Source of the DNA: RGIG3009 sp045653425
Lineage (GTDB): Bacteria > Bacillota > Clostridia > Oscillospirales > Acutalibacteraceae
Reading direction: 5' to 3'
DNA length: 51,151 bases
Assembly (NCBI GenBank): GCA_045653425.1
Contig: JAZOLU010000003.1
Location: forward strand, 1-51,151
The notes below the pieces were generated by a model. That model worked only from the letters and a program-made list of their open reading frames with translations. It had not been told where the DNA came from and did not search any database. Of this stretch, positions 1 to 6,980 are shown piece after piece (the first letter of the stretch is position 1; each line of letters starts with the position of its first letter). The position numbers were made by a program, and so were the translations under genes.

Positions 1-472
1 TGCCTTCTTTTACCTGCTGACCCGTGAACGGGTCAATATATTCTTTCATTGTCATCTGATCGCTCGATATATCTTCTTGCAATTGATTTCGGATATATTC
101 TTGTATCTGCTTTTTATTGCGTCCCACCGTGTCTACGTAATATCCTCGACACCAAAAATGACGATTTCCGTACTTGTATTTCATATTCGCATACTTTTCA
201 AATATCATCAAACTACTTTTTCCTTTGAGATATCCCATAATTTGCGATACGCTATACTTGGGCGGAATCGACACGAGCATATGTATGTGATCTTTGCACG
301 CTTCGGCTTCGATGATTTCAATTTGCTTGTACTCACATAACTTTCGCAACATTATCCCTATATCGGCTTTAATTTTTCTGTAGATTATTTGGCGGCGGTA
401 TTTTGGTGCAAAAACTATGTGGTATTTGCAATTCCATTTTGTATGTGCTAAACTTTCTGTATCAAGTTTCAC
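1..472 (-). CDS. tnpA: IS200/IS605-family transposase TnpA (3' end cut by window edge)
   Basis: Single-strand DNA transposase (HUH/Y1 enzyme) that cuts and joins the hairpin ends of IS200/IS605 elements as a dimer. Translating from the GTG at 472 gives 157 residues with no stop before the edge. The HxH metal motif is at residues 62-64 (DHIHM) and the likely nucleophilic tyrosine is Tyr126 in QEYIRNQ; the fold signatures KYHIVFAPKYR and YLKGKSS are also present. IS200-type TnpA is usually 130-155 residues, so almost the whole protein is here. GGAGGA lies 8 bases before the GTG and decides the start. No tnpB is visible, so it is either an IS200-like single-gene element or the rest lies outside. 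It points the same way as the ribosomal protein operon upstream of it. Confidence 0.92.
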   Translation of the reverse strand, partial: MKLDTESLAHTKWNCKYHIVFAPKYRRQIIYRKIKADIGIMLRKLCEYKQIEIIEAEACKDHIHMLVSIPPKYSVSQIMGYLKGKSSLMIFEKYANMKYKYGNRHFWCRGYYVDTVGRNKKQIQEYIRNQLQEDISSDQMTMKEYIDPFTGQQVKEG

Positions 473-480
473 GACTTGGT

Positions 481-539
481 TCCTCCTTCGTCTTTTGGTT
501 GTGGTTGGCAAACCCACTCCTATTTTAGACGAAGGAGGA
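481..539 (-). promoter_or_regulatory. tnpA 5'-UTR hairpin that sequesters the ribosome binding site
   Basis: A 13-base perfect inverted repeat (481-493 with 527-539) places the tnpA Shine-Dalgarno sequence in one arm of a stem. The loop holds a smaller GTGG/CCAC hairpin. In the mRNA the GGAGG would be paired with TCCTCC of the upstream arm. IS200 of enterobacteria is known to repress tnpA with a 5'-UTR stem-loop of this kind; the same role here is inferred from layout. Confidence 0.8.
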
Positions 540-572
540 TATTTTTTCTACCCATAGCTAAAGCTTTATGGT

Positions 573-593
573 ACCACCAGCACAGCTGGTGGT
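573..593. repeat. Probable subterminal hairpin of the IS200/IS605 left end
   Basis: A 9-bp perfect stem (573-581 with 585-593) with a 3-base loop ACA lies upstream of tnpA, between its leader and the rplL terminator. IS200/IS605 ends carry imperfect hairpins of this size that TnpA recognises. The exact element border and target site cannot be fixed without an empty-site comparison. Confidence 0.55.
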
Positions 594-607
594 TTTTCCC
601 TGCAAAG

Positions 608-641
608 AAACAGACCGTTGCTTGCAAGCAACGGTCTGTTT
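608..641 (-). terminator. Intrinsic terminator after rplL
   Basis: A 14-bp perfect stem (608-621 with 628-641) with a 6-base loop, followed on the minus strand by TTTCTTTGC. It lies 12 bases past the rplL stop codon and closes the rplJ-rplL transcript. The IS begins directly after its T-rich tail. Confidence 0.88.
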
Positions 642-653
642 GAGTAGGAAAAC

Positions 654-1028
654 TTATTTGAGTTCGACTTTCGCACCGGCTTCTTCCAGTTTCTTCTGGA
701 TTTCTTCGGCTTCGTCTTTGCCGGCACCCTCTTTGATGGCTTTGGGTGCACCGTCAACCAAGTCCTTCGCCTCTTTCAGGCCGAGACCGGTGATTTCGCG
801 AACCACTTTGATAACGTTAATCTTGTTCGGGCCGACTTCAGCCAGAATAACATCAAAGTCGCTCTTCTCCTCAGCGGCAGCAGCCGGAGCAGCGCCACCG
901 GCCATAACGGCCACGGGAGCAGCAGCGGAAACGCCAAATTCCTCTTCAATCGCTTTTACGAGTTCGTTCAATTCCAGAACAGTCAGGGCTTTAATCTCTT
1001 CTACGAGATTGGTCACTTTTTCAGACAT
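654..1028 (-). CDS. rplL: 50S ribosomal protein L7/L12
   Basis: Stalk protein of the large ribosomal subunit that recruits and stimulates translational GTPases. It has 124 residues, the normal size. The N-terminal dimerisation domain (MSEKVTNLVEEIKALTVLE), the Ala/Pro-rich hinge around residues 40-55 and the C-terminal domain ending AGAKVELK are all intact. The start is the ATG preceded by GGAGG; an in-frame ATG 15 bases upstream overlaps the ribosome binding site and is rejected. It is the last gene of the rplJ-rplL transcript and is followed by a strong terminator instead of running on toward rpoB. Confidence 0.97.
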   Translation of the reverse strand: MSEKVTNLVEEIKALTVLELNELVKAIEEEFGVSAAAPVAVMAGGAAPAAAAEEKSDFDVILAEVGPNKINVIKVVREITGLGLKEAKDLVDGAPKAIKEGAGKDEAEEIQKKLEEAGAKVELK

Positions 1029-1080
1029 AAGTAATACCTCCATTTTTAATAATCATTTTTAATAAGATGCCAACGCGCTT

Positions 1081-1596
1081 TTACGCTTCGGCGGGAGCAG
1101 CCTCGCCCTTTTGCTCCGCAACAGCGTTCAGAGCACGAGCCAGACCTGCCACGGTGGCGTTCAAGCCACCCAGGAACATAGCCAGCAATACTTCTCTCGG
1201 CGGGACTTTGGCCAACGCTTTGACGGTAGCGGTGTCGATAACCTTACCCTCGAAGAAACCGGCCTTTACCTTGAAGTTTTCATTCTTCTCGGCGTACTCG
1301 CAGAGCAGTTTTGCGGCAGCCAGTTCGTCCTCCGCGGACGTGGCGAGAGCCGTGGAACCTTCCAACACACTCTTCAATTCACCATAACCGGCAGCTTCAG
1401 CGGCACGACCGAGCAGCGTGTTCTTTACAACCGCGTACTCAACGCCCGCCTCGCGCAGCTTGCGACGCAACACGGTGTCATCTGCAACCGTGATGCCTTC
1501 GTAACTGACAACGACACCGGATTTTGCTGCGTTCAGCTTTTCCGTGAGGGTTGCCACAAACTGTTGCTTTTCTTGCAATACTTTTTCACTCGGCAT
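1081..1596 (-). CDS. rplJ: 50S ribosomal protein L10
   Basis: Base of the ribosomal stalk; binds 23S rRNA and several L7/L12 dimers. The 171 residues match the family length. N-terminal RNA-binding part contains the typical LREAGVEYAVVKNTLLGRA block, and the C-terminal helix that binds L12 precedes the Glu/Ala-rich end. The start ATG has GGAGGTG 12 bases upstream. It is followed by rplL after 52 bases. Expression is expected to be autoregulated through the leader upstream, where L10(L12)4 binds. Confidence 0.97.
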   Translation of the reverse strand: MPSEKVLQEKQQFVATLTEKLNAAKSGVVVSYEGITVADDTVLRRKLREAGVEYAVVKNTLLGRAAEAAGYGELKSVLEGSTALATSAEDELAAAKLLCEYAEKNENFKVKAGFFEGKVIDTATVKALAKVPPREVLLAMFLGGLNATVAGLARALNAVAEQKGEAAPAEA

Positions 1597-1797
1597 ATTC
1601 TTATTTCACCTCCTGAAACGGTAAATGTTATGCCGTTTTCCAAAAAGAAACGCCTTTTCCGCTTACACAGAAAAGGCGTTGGATACACACGGATGTTCCC
1701 AAAAGAACAACATTGTGCATTCGACCTCGGCGGGCGGCAAGCCGTTAGACACCGAAAAACGGTGTACCCGCTGTCTGTGGAAGAACAGCAACATTGA
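1597..1797 (-). ncRNA. L10 leader (rplJ-rplL 5'-UTR) with attenuator
   Basis: About 190 bases of transcribed leader separate the promoter at 1797-1825 from rplJ. It contains several hairpins, among them a perfect 11-bp stem (1649-1659 with 1670-1680) followed on the minus strand by TTTCTTTTT, i.e. an intrinsic terminator inside the leader. Size, position and attenuator match the L10 leader family of Bacillota, in which excess L10-L12 complex represses its own operon. The upstream half contains self-complementary segments that would form the kink-turn domain, but I have not aligned it to a covariance model. Confidence 0.8.
1641..1680 (-). terminator. Attenuator terminator inside the L10 leader
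   Basis: Stem AACGCCTTTTC / GAAAAGGCGTT with a 10-base loop followed by a T-rich run, located 45 bases before the rplJ start codon. An intrinsic terminator between a promoter and its first gene is the signature of attenuation. Confidence 0.85.
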
Positions 1798-1825
1798 GTA
1801 TAACAGACTTTTTCAAAAAAAGCAA
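1797..1825 (-). promoter_or_regulatory. Sigma-A-type promoter for rplJ-rplL
   Basis: -35 TTGCTT (1820-1825) and -10 TATACT (1797-1802) separated by 17 bases. It lies between the rplA stop codon and the L10 leader, so rplJ-rplL can be transcribed independently of rpmG-secE-nusG-rplKA. Confidence 0.82.
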
Positions 1826-1838
1826 GTCTTTTTTTGCA

Positions 1839-2528
1839 TTAACCAACCTTGGAGGGGTTGATTTTTACACCGGGGCCCATTGTGGACGCCACCACGCAGG
1901 AACGGATGTACTGGCCTTTGGCAGCCGCGGGTTTTGCGCGAACAATAGCACCCAACAGTGCATCAAAGTTTTCTTGCAACTTTTCCACGCCAAAAGACAC
2001 CTTGCCAATGGGGCAGTGAATGATGTTGGTTTTGTCCAAACGGTACTCAATTTTACCCGCTTTCGCATCGGCAACTGCTTTTGCGACATCGGGGGTGACG
2101 GTACCGGCTTTGGGGTTGGGCATCAAGCCGCGGGGGCCGAGCACCTTACCCAAACGACCAACCAGACCCATCATATCGGGGCTGGCGATAACCACGTCAA
2201 AATCCATCCAGCCGCCGTTGATTTTGGCGACCAAATCGTCGGCACCGACATAATCGGCACCCGCATCCAGCGCCGCTTGATGCTTGTCTTCTTTGGCAAA
2301 CACCAATACGCGCAGTTTTTTGCCGGTTCCGTGCGGCAGCACAACGGCGCCGCGAACCTGCTGGTCGGCGTGACGGCTGTCAACGCCCAATTTTACGTGA
2401 ACTTCGACTGTTTCGTCGAACTTTGCTTTGCCGGTTTTTACGGCAATGTCCAGTGCTTCCGCCACGTCGTATTGAACGGCGCGGTCAATCAATTTGGCAC
2501 TGTCAACATATTTCTTACCATGTTTCAT
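1839..2528 (-). CDS. rplA: 50S ribosomal protein L1
   Basis: L1-stalk protein of the large subunit, which binds 23S rRNA near the exit site. The 229 residues match the family. The conserved L1 signature around LGKVLGPRGLMPNPKAGTV is intact, as is the C-terminal KGQYIRSCVVASTMGPGVKI. The start ATG has AGGAAAT upstream. It follows rplK after 107 bases and precedes the rplJ promoter. In other bacteria L1 represses its own rplKA mRNA; no clear 23S-like mimic was identified here. Confidence 0.97.
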   Translation of the reverse strand: MKHGKKYVDSAKLIDRAVQYDVAEALDIAVKTGKAKFDETVEVHVKLGVDSRHADQQVRGAVVLPHGTGKKLRVLVFAKEDKHQAALDAGADYVGADDLVAKINGGWMDFDVVIASPDMMGLVGRLGKVLGPRGLMPNPKAGTVTPDVAKAVADAKAGKIEYRLDKTNIIHCPIGKVSFGVEKLQENFDALLGAIVRAKPAAAKGQYIRSCVVASTMGPGVKINPSKVG

Positions 2529-2635
2529 AAGGTTATTTCCTGCCTGTTAGTTACCATCCACACGGCGCATTGCCGCGGTTGGCATGAGTGGTAAAATCGG
2601 AATGCTTAGTTGTTCCTCCCACCCGGAACACAGAA

Positions 2636-3061
2636 TCAGTCGACAACTTCGACGCCCATGCTACGCGCGGTACCGGCCACCATACTCATAGCGGCTTCAA
2701 TGTTCGCGGCGTTCAAGTCGGGCATTTTTGTCTCGGCGATTTTGCGAATTTGTTCCTTGGTAATCTTGGCAACCTTTGTTTTGTTCGGAACGCCGGATGC
2801 GGTTTCAATGCCGCAGGCCTTCTTAATAAGAACGGCTGCCGGAGGGGTCTTGGTGATAAAGGTGAACGAACGGTCGGCATACACGGTGATGATAACGGGA
2901 ATGATAAGACCCGCATCGTTCTTTGTACGCTCGTTGAACTCCTTTGTGAACGCCATAATGTTTACGCCGTGCTGACCGAGGGCCGGACCAACAGGGGGCG
3001 CCGGCGGGGCTTTACCCGCCGGAATTTGCAGTTTGATGTACCCGGAAATCTTTTGAGCCAT
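2636..3061 (-). CDS. rplK: 50S ribosomal protein L11
   Basis: Large-subunit protein of the GTPase-associated centre, binding 23S rRNA. The 141 residues start at MAQKISGY; a longer in-frame ATG 72 bases upstream is rejected because GGAGGTG lies just before the chosen ATG and L11 homologues begin here. The N-terminal Pro-rich segment (APPAPPVGPALGQHGVNIM) and the C-terminal rRNA-binding domain ending in ARSMGVEV are standard. It lies between nusG (145-base gap with small hairpins but no clear T-run terminator) and rplA. Confidence 0.97.
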   Translation of the reverse strand: MAQKISGYIKLQIPAGKAPPAPPVGPALGQHGVNIMAFTKEFNERTKNDAGLIIPVIITVYADRSFTFITKTPPAAVLIKKACGIETASGVPNKTKVAKITKEQIRKIAETKMPDLNAANIEAAMSMVAGTARSMGVEVVD

Positions 3062-3206
3062 ATTTCTTGCACCTCCAAAAATTGTGGTAAGGCGGTACGC
3101 GATAACGCTATGCCGCGTTTCGGCACCTCCCACAGTCGGAAAAGTGTCCGACGCACAGGAAAAGGGCGGTTGCCCGTTACCTCATTGTCTGTGGAATAAG
3201 CCGCGC

Positions 3207-3728
3207 TTATTCCATAAGTTCCGCCTGGTCCAGTTCCAGTTCCACCGGAGTTTCCCGACCGAACATAGAAACCGTGACACGTACGCGGTTCTTCTCCACG
3301 TCGAGCTCGTCTACGCGACCGCTGAAATTTTCCAGCGGGCCGTCGATGATGCGAACCATATCGCCCAGCACGTAGTTGATTTCGACCGGATGCTTTTCGA
3401 CACCAAGCGCTGCCACTTCCTCATCCGTAAGCGGCGTTGGTTTGCCGTTGGGACCGACAAAACCGGTGCAGCCGCGCGTGTTGCGCACGACATACCACGA
3501 TTCGTCTGTCATTACCATTTTTACCAGCACATAGCCCGGAAAAATTTTCCGTTCCACTTCGCGCTTTTGGCCGTCTTTAATCTCGGTTACCGTTTCCGTG
3601 GGAATCGAGATTTCGTGAATCCAATCTTGAAGTTTGCGGTTTTCCACAATCTTCTCCAAGTTGGTGGCCACTTTGTTTTCATAGCCGGAATAGGTGTGGA
3701 CTACATACCATTTCGCTTCTTCTGCCAT
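3207..3728 (-). CDS. nusG: Transcription elongation/termination factor NusG
   Basis: Binds RNA polymerase across the clamp to modulate pausing and couples transcription to Rho or to the ribosome. The 173 residues start WYVVHTYSGYENKV, the typical NGN-domain entry, with the FPGYVLVKM core near residue 65. The C-terminal KOW domain contains VRIIDGPLENFSGRV. The ATG is preceded by AGGAGGTGG. It lies downstream of secE and upstream of rplK, the usual bacterial order. Confidence 0.97.
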   Translation of the reverse strand: MAEEAKWYVVHTYSGYENKVATNLEKIVENRKLQDWIHEISIPTETVTEIKDGQKREVERKIFPGYVLVKMVMTDESWYVVRNTRGCTGFVGPNGKPTPLTDEEVAALGVEKHPVEINYVLGDMVRIIDGPLENFSGRVDELDVEKNRVRVTVSMFGRETPVELELDQAELME

Positions 3729-3744
3729 GGACCCACCTCCTACA

Positions 3745-4182
3745 TTAACCCAGCATCAACTTGATAAGTTGGCCCAAGCCAAGGTCTATCAAGCAGATGA
3801 ACGCGCCCAACAGAACGCACACCACCAACGTAACACCCGTGTTGCGAGTTGTTGCGGCAACGGTGGGCCAAGTGATTTTTTTGAACTCGCCCTTGACATC
3901 ACGGAAAAACTTGGTGCTTTTTTGTGTAGCGGCATCGCTCTCGCCAGCTTTGGCATTGCGCGCCTTGCCCACAAAGAACAGAACGATACCCACCACCAGC
4001 AACACCACGGCAATAAAGAACGCAATCTTCTTGCCGGTGAGATTTTCTGCCGCGAAGAAACGGTTTAGCCAGTCACCAAACCCCAACGCAGACATATCTG
4101 CAAAAATGTTGAGACTGCTGAGAAAGGATACCAGAACTGTGAGAGCTCCGGCAATCGTTAGGATGATACCCCAAAAAAACAT
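3745..4182 (-). CDS. secE: Preprotein translocase subunit SecE with N-terminal membrane extension
   Basis: Clamps SecY in the Sec translocon. The C-terminal 60 residues hold the conserved amphipathic helix (FFRDVKGEFKKITWPT) and the final transmembrane helix. The chosen ATG, with GGGAGC upstream, gives 145 residues and adds two further hydrophobic segments (about residues 3-24 and 50-70). Most Bacillota SecE proteins are 55-80 residues with one membrane helix, so this three-helix form resembles the E. coli type. A longer in-frame start would overlap rpmG and is rejected. An internal start nearer the conserved region cannot be excluded. Confidence 0.88.
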   Translation of the reverse strand: MFFWGIILTIAGALTVLVSFLSSLNIFADMSALGFGDWLNRFFAAENLTGKKIAFFIAVVLLVVGIVLFFVGKARNAKAGESDAATQKSTKFFRDVKGEFKKITWPTVAATTRNTGVTLVVCVLLGAFICLIDLGLGQLIKLMLG

Positions 4183-4205
4183 TGCGTATTGCTCCCTTCC
4201 GCTAC

Positions 4206-4355
4206 TTACTTCGTTTCGCGATGCACAGTGTGCTTGCGGCAGAAGCGGCAGTACTTGTTCATTTCCAGTCTGTCCGGGTCGTTCTTCTTGTTTTTCATCG
4301 TGTTGTAGTTGCGTTGCTTGCATTCGTTACAAGCCAGGGTGATTTTGACTCTCAT
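4206..4355 (-). CDS. rpmG: 50S ribosomal protein L33
   Basis: Small zinc-ribbon ribosomal protein of 49 residues. Two CxxC pairs (ACNECK and YCRFCRK) indicate the zinc-binding C+ form. The start is MRVKITLACN, behind GGAGGTG; the upstream in-frame ATG lies in the leader and is rejected. It is the first gene of the transcript leading into secE and nusG, the standard order in Bacillota. Confidence 0.96.
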   Translation of the reverse strand: MRVKITLACNECKQRNYNTMKNKKNDPDRLEMNKYCRFCRKHTVHRETK

Positions 4356-4461
4356 AACGGCACCTCCATAATTCCCAAGCGGGTTTTTTGAGCCTCCCTC
4401 AGGGGTGACAACCACGCCAAAAAAACGGCGCAAAAAAATAAACCCCTTTTGAGGTGCTTAT

Positions 4462-4490
4462 ACTATACCACAGTTTTTGCGCAAGGTCAA
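4462..4490 (-). promoter_or_regulatory. Sigma-A-type promoter for rpmG-secE-nusG-rplKA
   Basis: -35 TTGACC (4485-4490), 17-base spacer and -10 TATAGT (4462-4467), about 105 bases upstream of rpmG. Near-consensus strength fits a ribosomal operon. The 290-base gap 4356-4645 holds this promoter, the leader and the divergent promoter at 4584-4612; nothing else is seen in it. Confidence 0.87.
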
Positions 4491-4583
4491 CTGTTTTTTG
4501 AAAAATTTTTTCGCCGGCGGTTATTTATTAACCGAAAACAGGTGTTTGCAGAATTTTTGCACGCATATATTACCGTTGCGGCA

Positions 4584-4612
4584 TTGATTTTTTGGAAAAA
4601 TTGTGGTATGCT
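4584..4612 (+). promoter_or_regulatory. Promoter for the hydrolase-murF-ddl operon
   Basis: -35 TTGATT (4584-4589), 17-base spacer and -10 TATGCT (4607-4612), about 35 bases before the TTG start of the first gene. It is divergent from the rpmG promoter. Confidence 0.72.
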
Positions 4613-4645
4613 CGTATATACTACAATTAAAAGGAGGGGTCGGGC

Positions 4646-5416
4646 TTGGAAATTACGGTGAATGGTTTGCGCGTGCATTACCTGGACCAAGGCAACGGAA
4701 CACATACCGTGCTGTTGCTCCACGGCTGGGGTGTTGACGGCAGCATATATCATCAAATTACCAACCACCTGGCCGGCTATTGCCGTGTACTGGTGCCCGA
4801 CCTACCCGGTTTTGGCGGTTCCGAGGAGCCGCCTCGCCCGTGGACTCCCACCGAATACGGAGATTTTGTGCTCGCGTTTTGCGCGGCATTGGGGGTTTCG
4901 GAAGCGGTGGTAATGGGGCACTCCAACGGCGGCCGCATTTTAATTGACCTACTCTCGCGGGAGGAATGCCCTCTTACCGTACGCAAAGCGATACTGCTGG
5001 ATTCTGCCGGCATCCCCGCGCGCCACTCGCTGAAATACTACTTGCGGGTATACACGTTTAAAGCCGTTAAACGCGTGTGCGCTCTGCCCGGTATCCGTCA
5101 CCTGTTCCCCAACGCGGCGGAAAAGGCACGGAGGCGGTTTGGTTCGGCGGATTACCGGCAAGCCAGCCCCATTATGCGCCAAAGTATGGTGTTGGCGTTA
5201 AAAACCGACTGTACGCCGTTGCTTTCGCGTATCCGCGCCTCCACCCTGCTGATTTGGGGACGAGACGACACCGCCACACCGCTGCGTGACGGGCAACTGA
5301 TGGAACGGCACATCCCCGATGCGGGGTTGGTGGTGCTGGAAGGCGGGCATTACGCCTTTGCACAAAACATTGGCCAATGCCGCCGTGTTTTGGATTCCTT
5401 TCTTAAAGGAGAATGA
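4646..5416 (+). CDS. Alpha/beta-hydrolase fold protein in a cell-wall operon
   Basis: Probable serine hydrolase of 256 residues starting at TTG, with AGGAGGGG ten bases upstream. The oxyanion-loop motif is LLHGWG near residue 24, the nucleophile elbow is GHSNGG near residue 91, the acid is in WGRDD near residue 205 and the catalytic histidine in GGHY near residue 230. The substrate is unknown. Its stop overlaps the gene for a membrane-bound MurF-like ligase, and ddl follows, so a role in peptidoglycan precursor chemistry or turnover is inferred only from context. No signal peptide is seen, so it is probably cytoplasmic. Confidence 0.85.
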   Translation: MEITVNGLRVHYLDQGNGTHTVLLLHGWGVDGSIYHQITNHLAGYCRVLVPDLPGFGGSEEPPRPWTPTEYGDFVLAFCAALGVSEAVVMGHSNGGRILIDLLSREECPLTVRKAILLDSAGIPARHSLKYYLRVYTFKAVKRVCALPGIRHLFPNAAEKARRRFGSADYRQASPIMRQSMVLALKTDCTPLLSRIRASTLLIWGRDDTATPLRDGQLMERHIPDAGLVVLEGGHYAFAQNIGQCRRVLDSFLKGE

Positions 5417-5418
5417 GT

Positions 5419-6966
5419 ATGGAAACCGCTTGGAAATTGGCGATGCTTGTGTGCGCCGCCGCCGCGTTTGCGGTGCGGTCGCTGTATTTTATTCATATGT
5501 TGCAACTGAACTCCTATCGCGGGGAACGGTACCGCCGCTGGTGTCGCGAAAACGACAGTCGCTTGGTAAACGTACGCGCGTTACTGCCCGCACTGTTATT
5601 GCCGGCTATGTATCTGCCCGCGGTATACGCTTATGCCGTATCGGCGGTAATATTGGCACTCACATTGGTGCTCAACCTGCCAAAAAAAGCGAAAAAGCCG
5701 CTGGTTATCACCGCACGCGTTAAACGGCTGATGGCGTTGTTGTACGGGTTGTTCGCCGCGGCACTGGTGGGGTTGGGACTCCTCTCCCCTTTACGTTGTA
5801 TTGGGTTTACTGCTGTATTATCCCTATTGCCTTGGTTATGGGTAGGGGTGGTAAACCGGCTGATAAAACCGTTGGAAACCGCCATTGCCAACGGCTATGT
5901 GCGCGATGCACGGCGGCGGCTGGCATCGTTGCCGCACCTTACCGTGGTGGGCATTACGGGCAGTTACGGTAAAACCAGCACCAAGAATTTTTTGCACGCG
6001 TTGCTTTCAGTGAAGTACAACGTGCTAATGACGCCGGAAAGTTACAACACCACGATGGGTGTGGTGCGCACCATTCGTGAGCGGTTGAAACCCTCGCACG
6101 AAATTTTTATTGCCGAGATGGGTGCCAAAAATGCGGGCGATATTCGGGAAATTTGTGATTTGGTGCGCCCGAAGTACGGCGTGCTCACCTCCATTGGCGA
6201 GCAACATTTGGAAACCTTTAAGACGTTAGAGACCATTATTAACACCAAATTTGAACTGGCAGACGCTTTGCCGAAAGACGGGTATTTATTTGCGAACGGC
6301 GACAACCCGCATATCTGCGAACGGCTGGCGCAACGCACCGCCGCGGTACCGGTAATGACTTACGGGCTGGACGGCGGCGATTGCACCGCCACCATTCAGC
6401 GGGTAGATACCACCGGTTGTACCTTTACCGTAACGGTAGACGGACAAACGCAACAATTTACCACCAAATTACTGGGTGCACACACCATTCAGAATTTGGC
6501 GGGGTGTATTGCCGTGGCGGTGCGGCTGGGCATTCCGCTGAGTGAATTGGTGTATGCGGTGCGGATGCTTCGCCCGGTGGAGCACCGCTTACAACTGTTG
6601 CCCAACGGGTTTATTGACGATGCCTACAACGCCAACCCCAGTGGGTTTCGCAGTGCGTTGGACGTGTTAAGCGCATTTGATGCCCAGCGTGTGTTGGTGA
6701 CACCGGGAATGGTGGAACTGGGCGAGCGGCAAGAATCGCTCAACCGCGAGTTGGGCGCTTACGCCGCCATGCGGTGCGATTATGCCGTGCTGGTGGGCAA
6801 AAAACAAGCACCGCCGCTTAAAGAAGGGTTACTCTCCGCCGGTTTTCCGCCGGAGCGGTTGTTTGTGGTAAATACGTTGCAGGATGGTTTGGCGGTACTG
6901 TCGACACTCCCCCCCGCCGTGCGCCGCATTGTGTTGTTGGAAAACGACCTACCCGATAACTTTTGA
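5419..6966 (+). CDS. MurF-like Mur ligase with N-terminal membrane domain
   Basis: Resembles UDP-MurNAc-tripeptide:D-Ala-D-Ala ligase (MurF). The central ATPase domain has the P-loop TGSYGKTS at about residues 180-187, followed by YNTTMGV and the NGDNPH block, and the C-terminal ligase domain carries VEHRLQL and DAYNANP, all typical of MurF. Instead of the usual N-terminal UDP-substrate domain, the first 155 residues form four or five hydrophobic helices. The second in-frame ATG (5419) is chosen because AGGAG lies 7 bases upstream; the first overlaps it too closely. ddl follows directly, as expected for the supply of D-Ala-D-X dipeptide. Whether it uses a UDP-linked or lipid-linked acceptor is unknown. 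Confidence 0.85.
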   Translation: METAWKLAMLVCAAAAFAVRSLYFIHMLQLNSYRGERYRRWCRENDSRLVNVRALLPALLLPAMYLPAVYAYAVSAVILALTLVLNLPKKAKKPLVITARVKRLMALLYGLFAAALVGLGLLSPLRCIGFTAVLSLLPWLWVGVVNRLIKPLETAIANGYVRDARRRLASLPHLTVVGITGSYGKTSTKNFLHALLSVKYNVLMTPESYNTTMGVVRTIRERLKPSHEIFIAEMGAKNAGDIREICDLVRPKYGVLTSIGEQHLETFKTLETIINTKFELADALPKDGYLFANGDNPHICERLAQRTAAVPVMTYGLDGGDCTATIQRVDTTGCTFTVTVDGQTQQFTTKLLGAHTIQNLAGCIAVAVRLGIPLSELVYAVRMLRPVEHRLQLLPNGFIDDAYNANPSGFRSALDVLSAFDAQRVLVTPGMVELGERQESLNRELGAYAAMRCDYAVLVGKKQAPPLKEGLLSAGFPPERLFVVNTLQDGLAVLSTLPPAVRRIVLLENDLPDNF

Positions 6967-6980
6967 AAGGTGATATGACT

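Noticed and set aside
77..340. Plus-strand frame opposite the transposase gene
   Set aside because: It lies fully inside the tnpA coding region on the other strand; the tnpA translation has clear HUH motifs.
1794..2594. Long open frame (266 codons) on the plus strand opposite rplA
   Set aside because: It is the complement of a confidently identified ribosomal protein gene, lacks a ribosome binding site and has no family resemblance. Many similar frames opposite other genes were dropped for the same reason.
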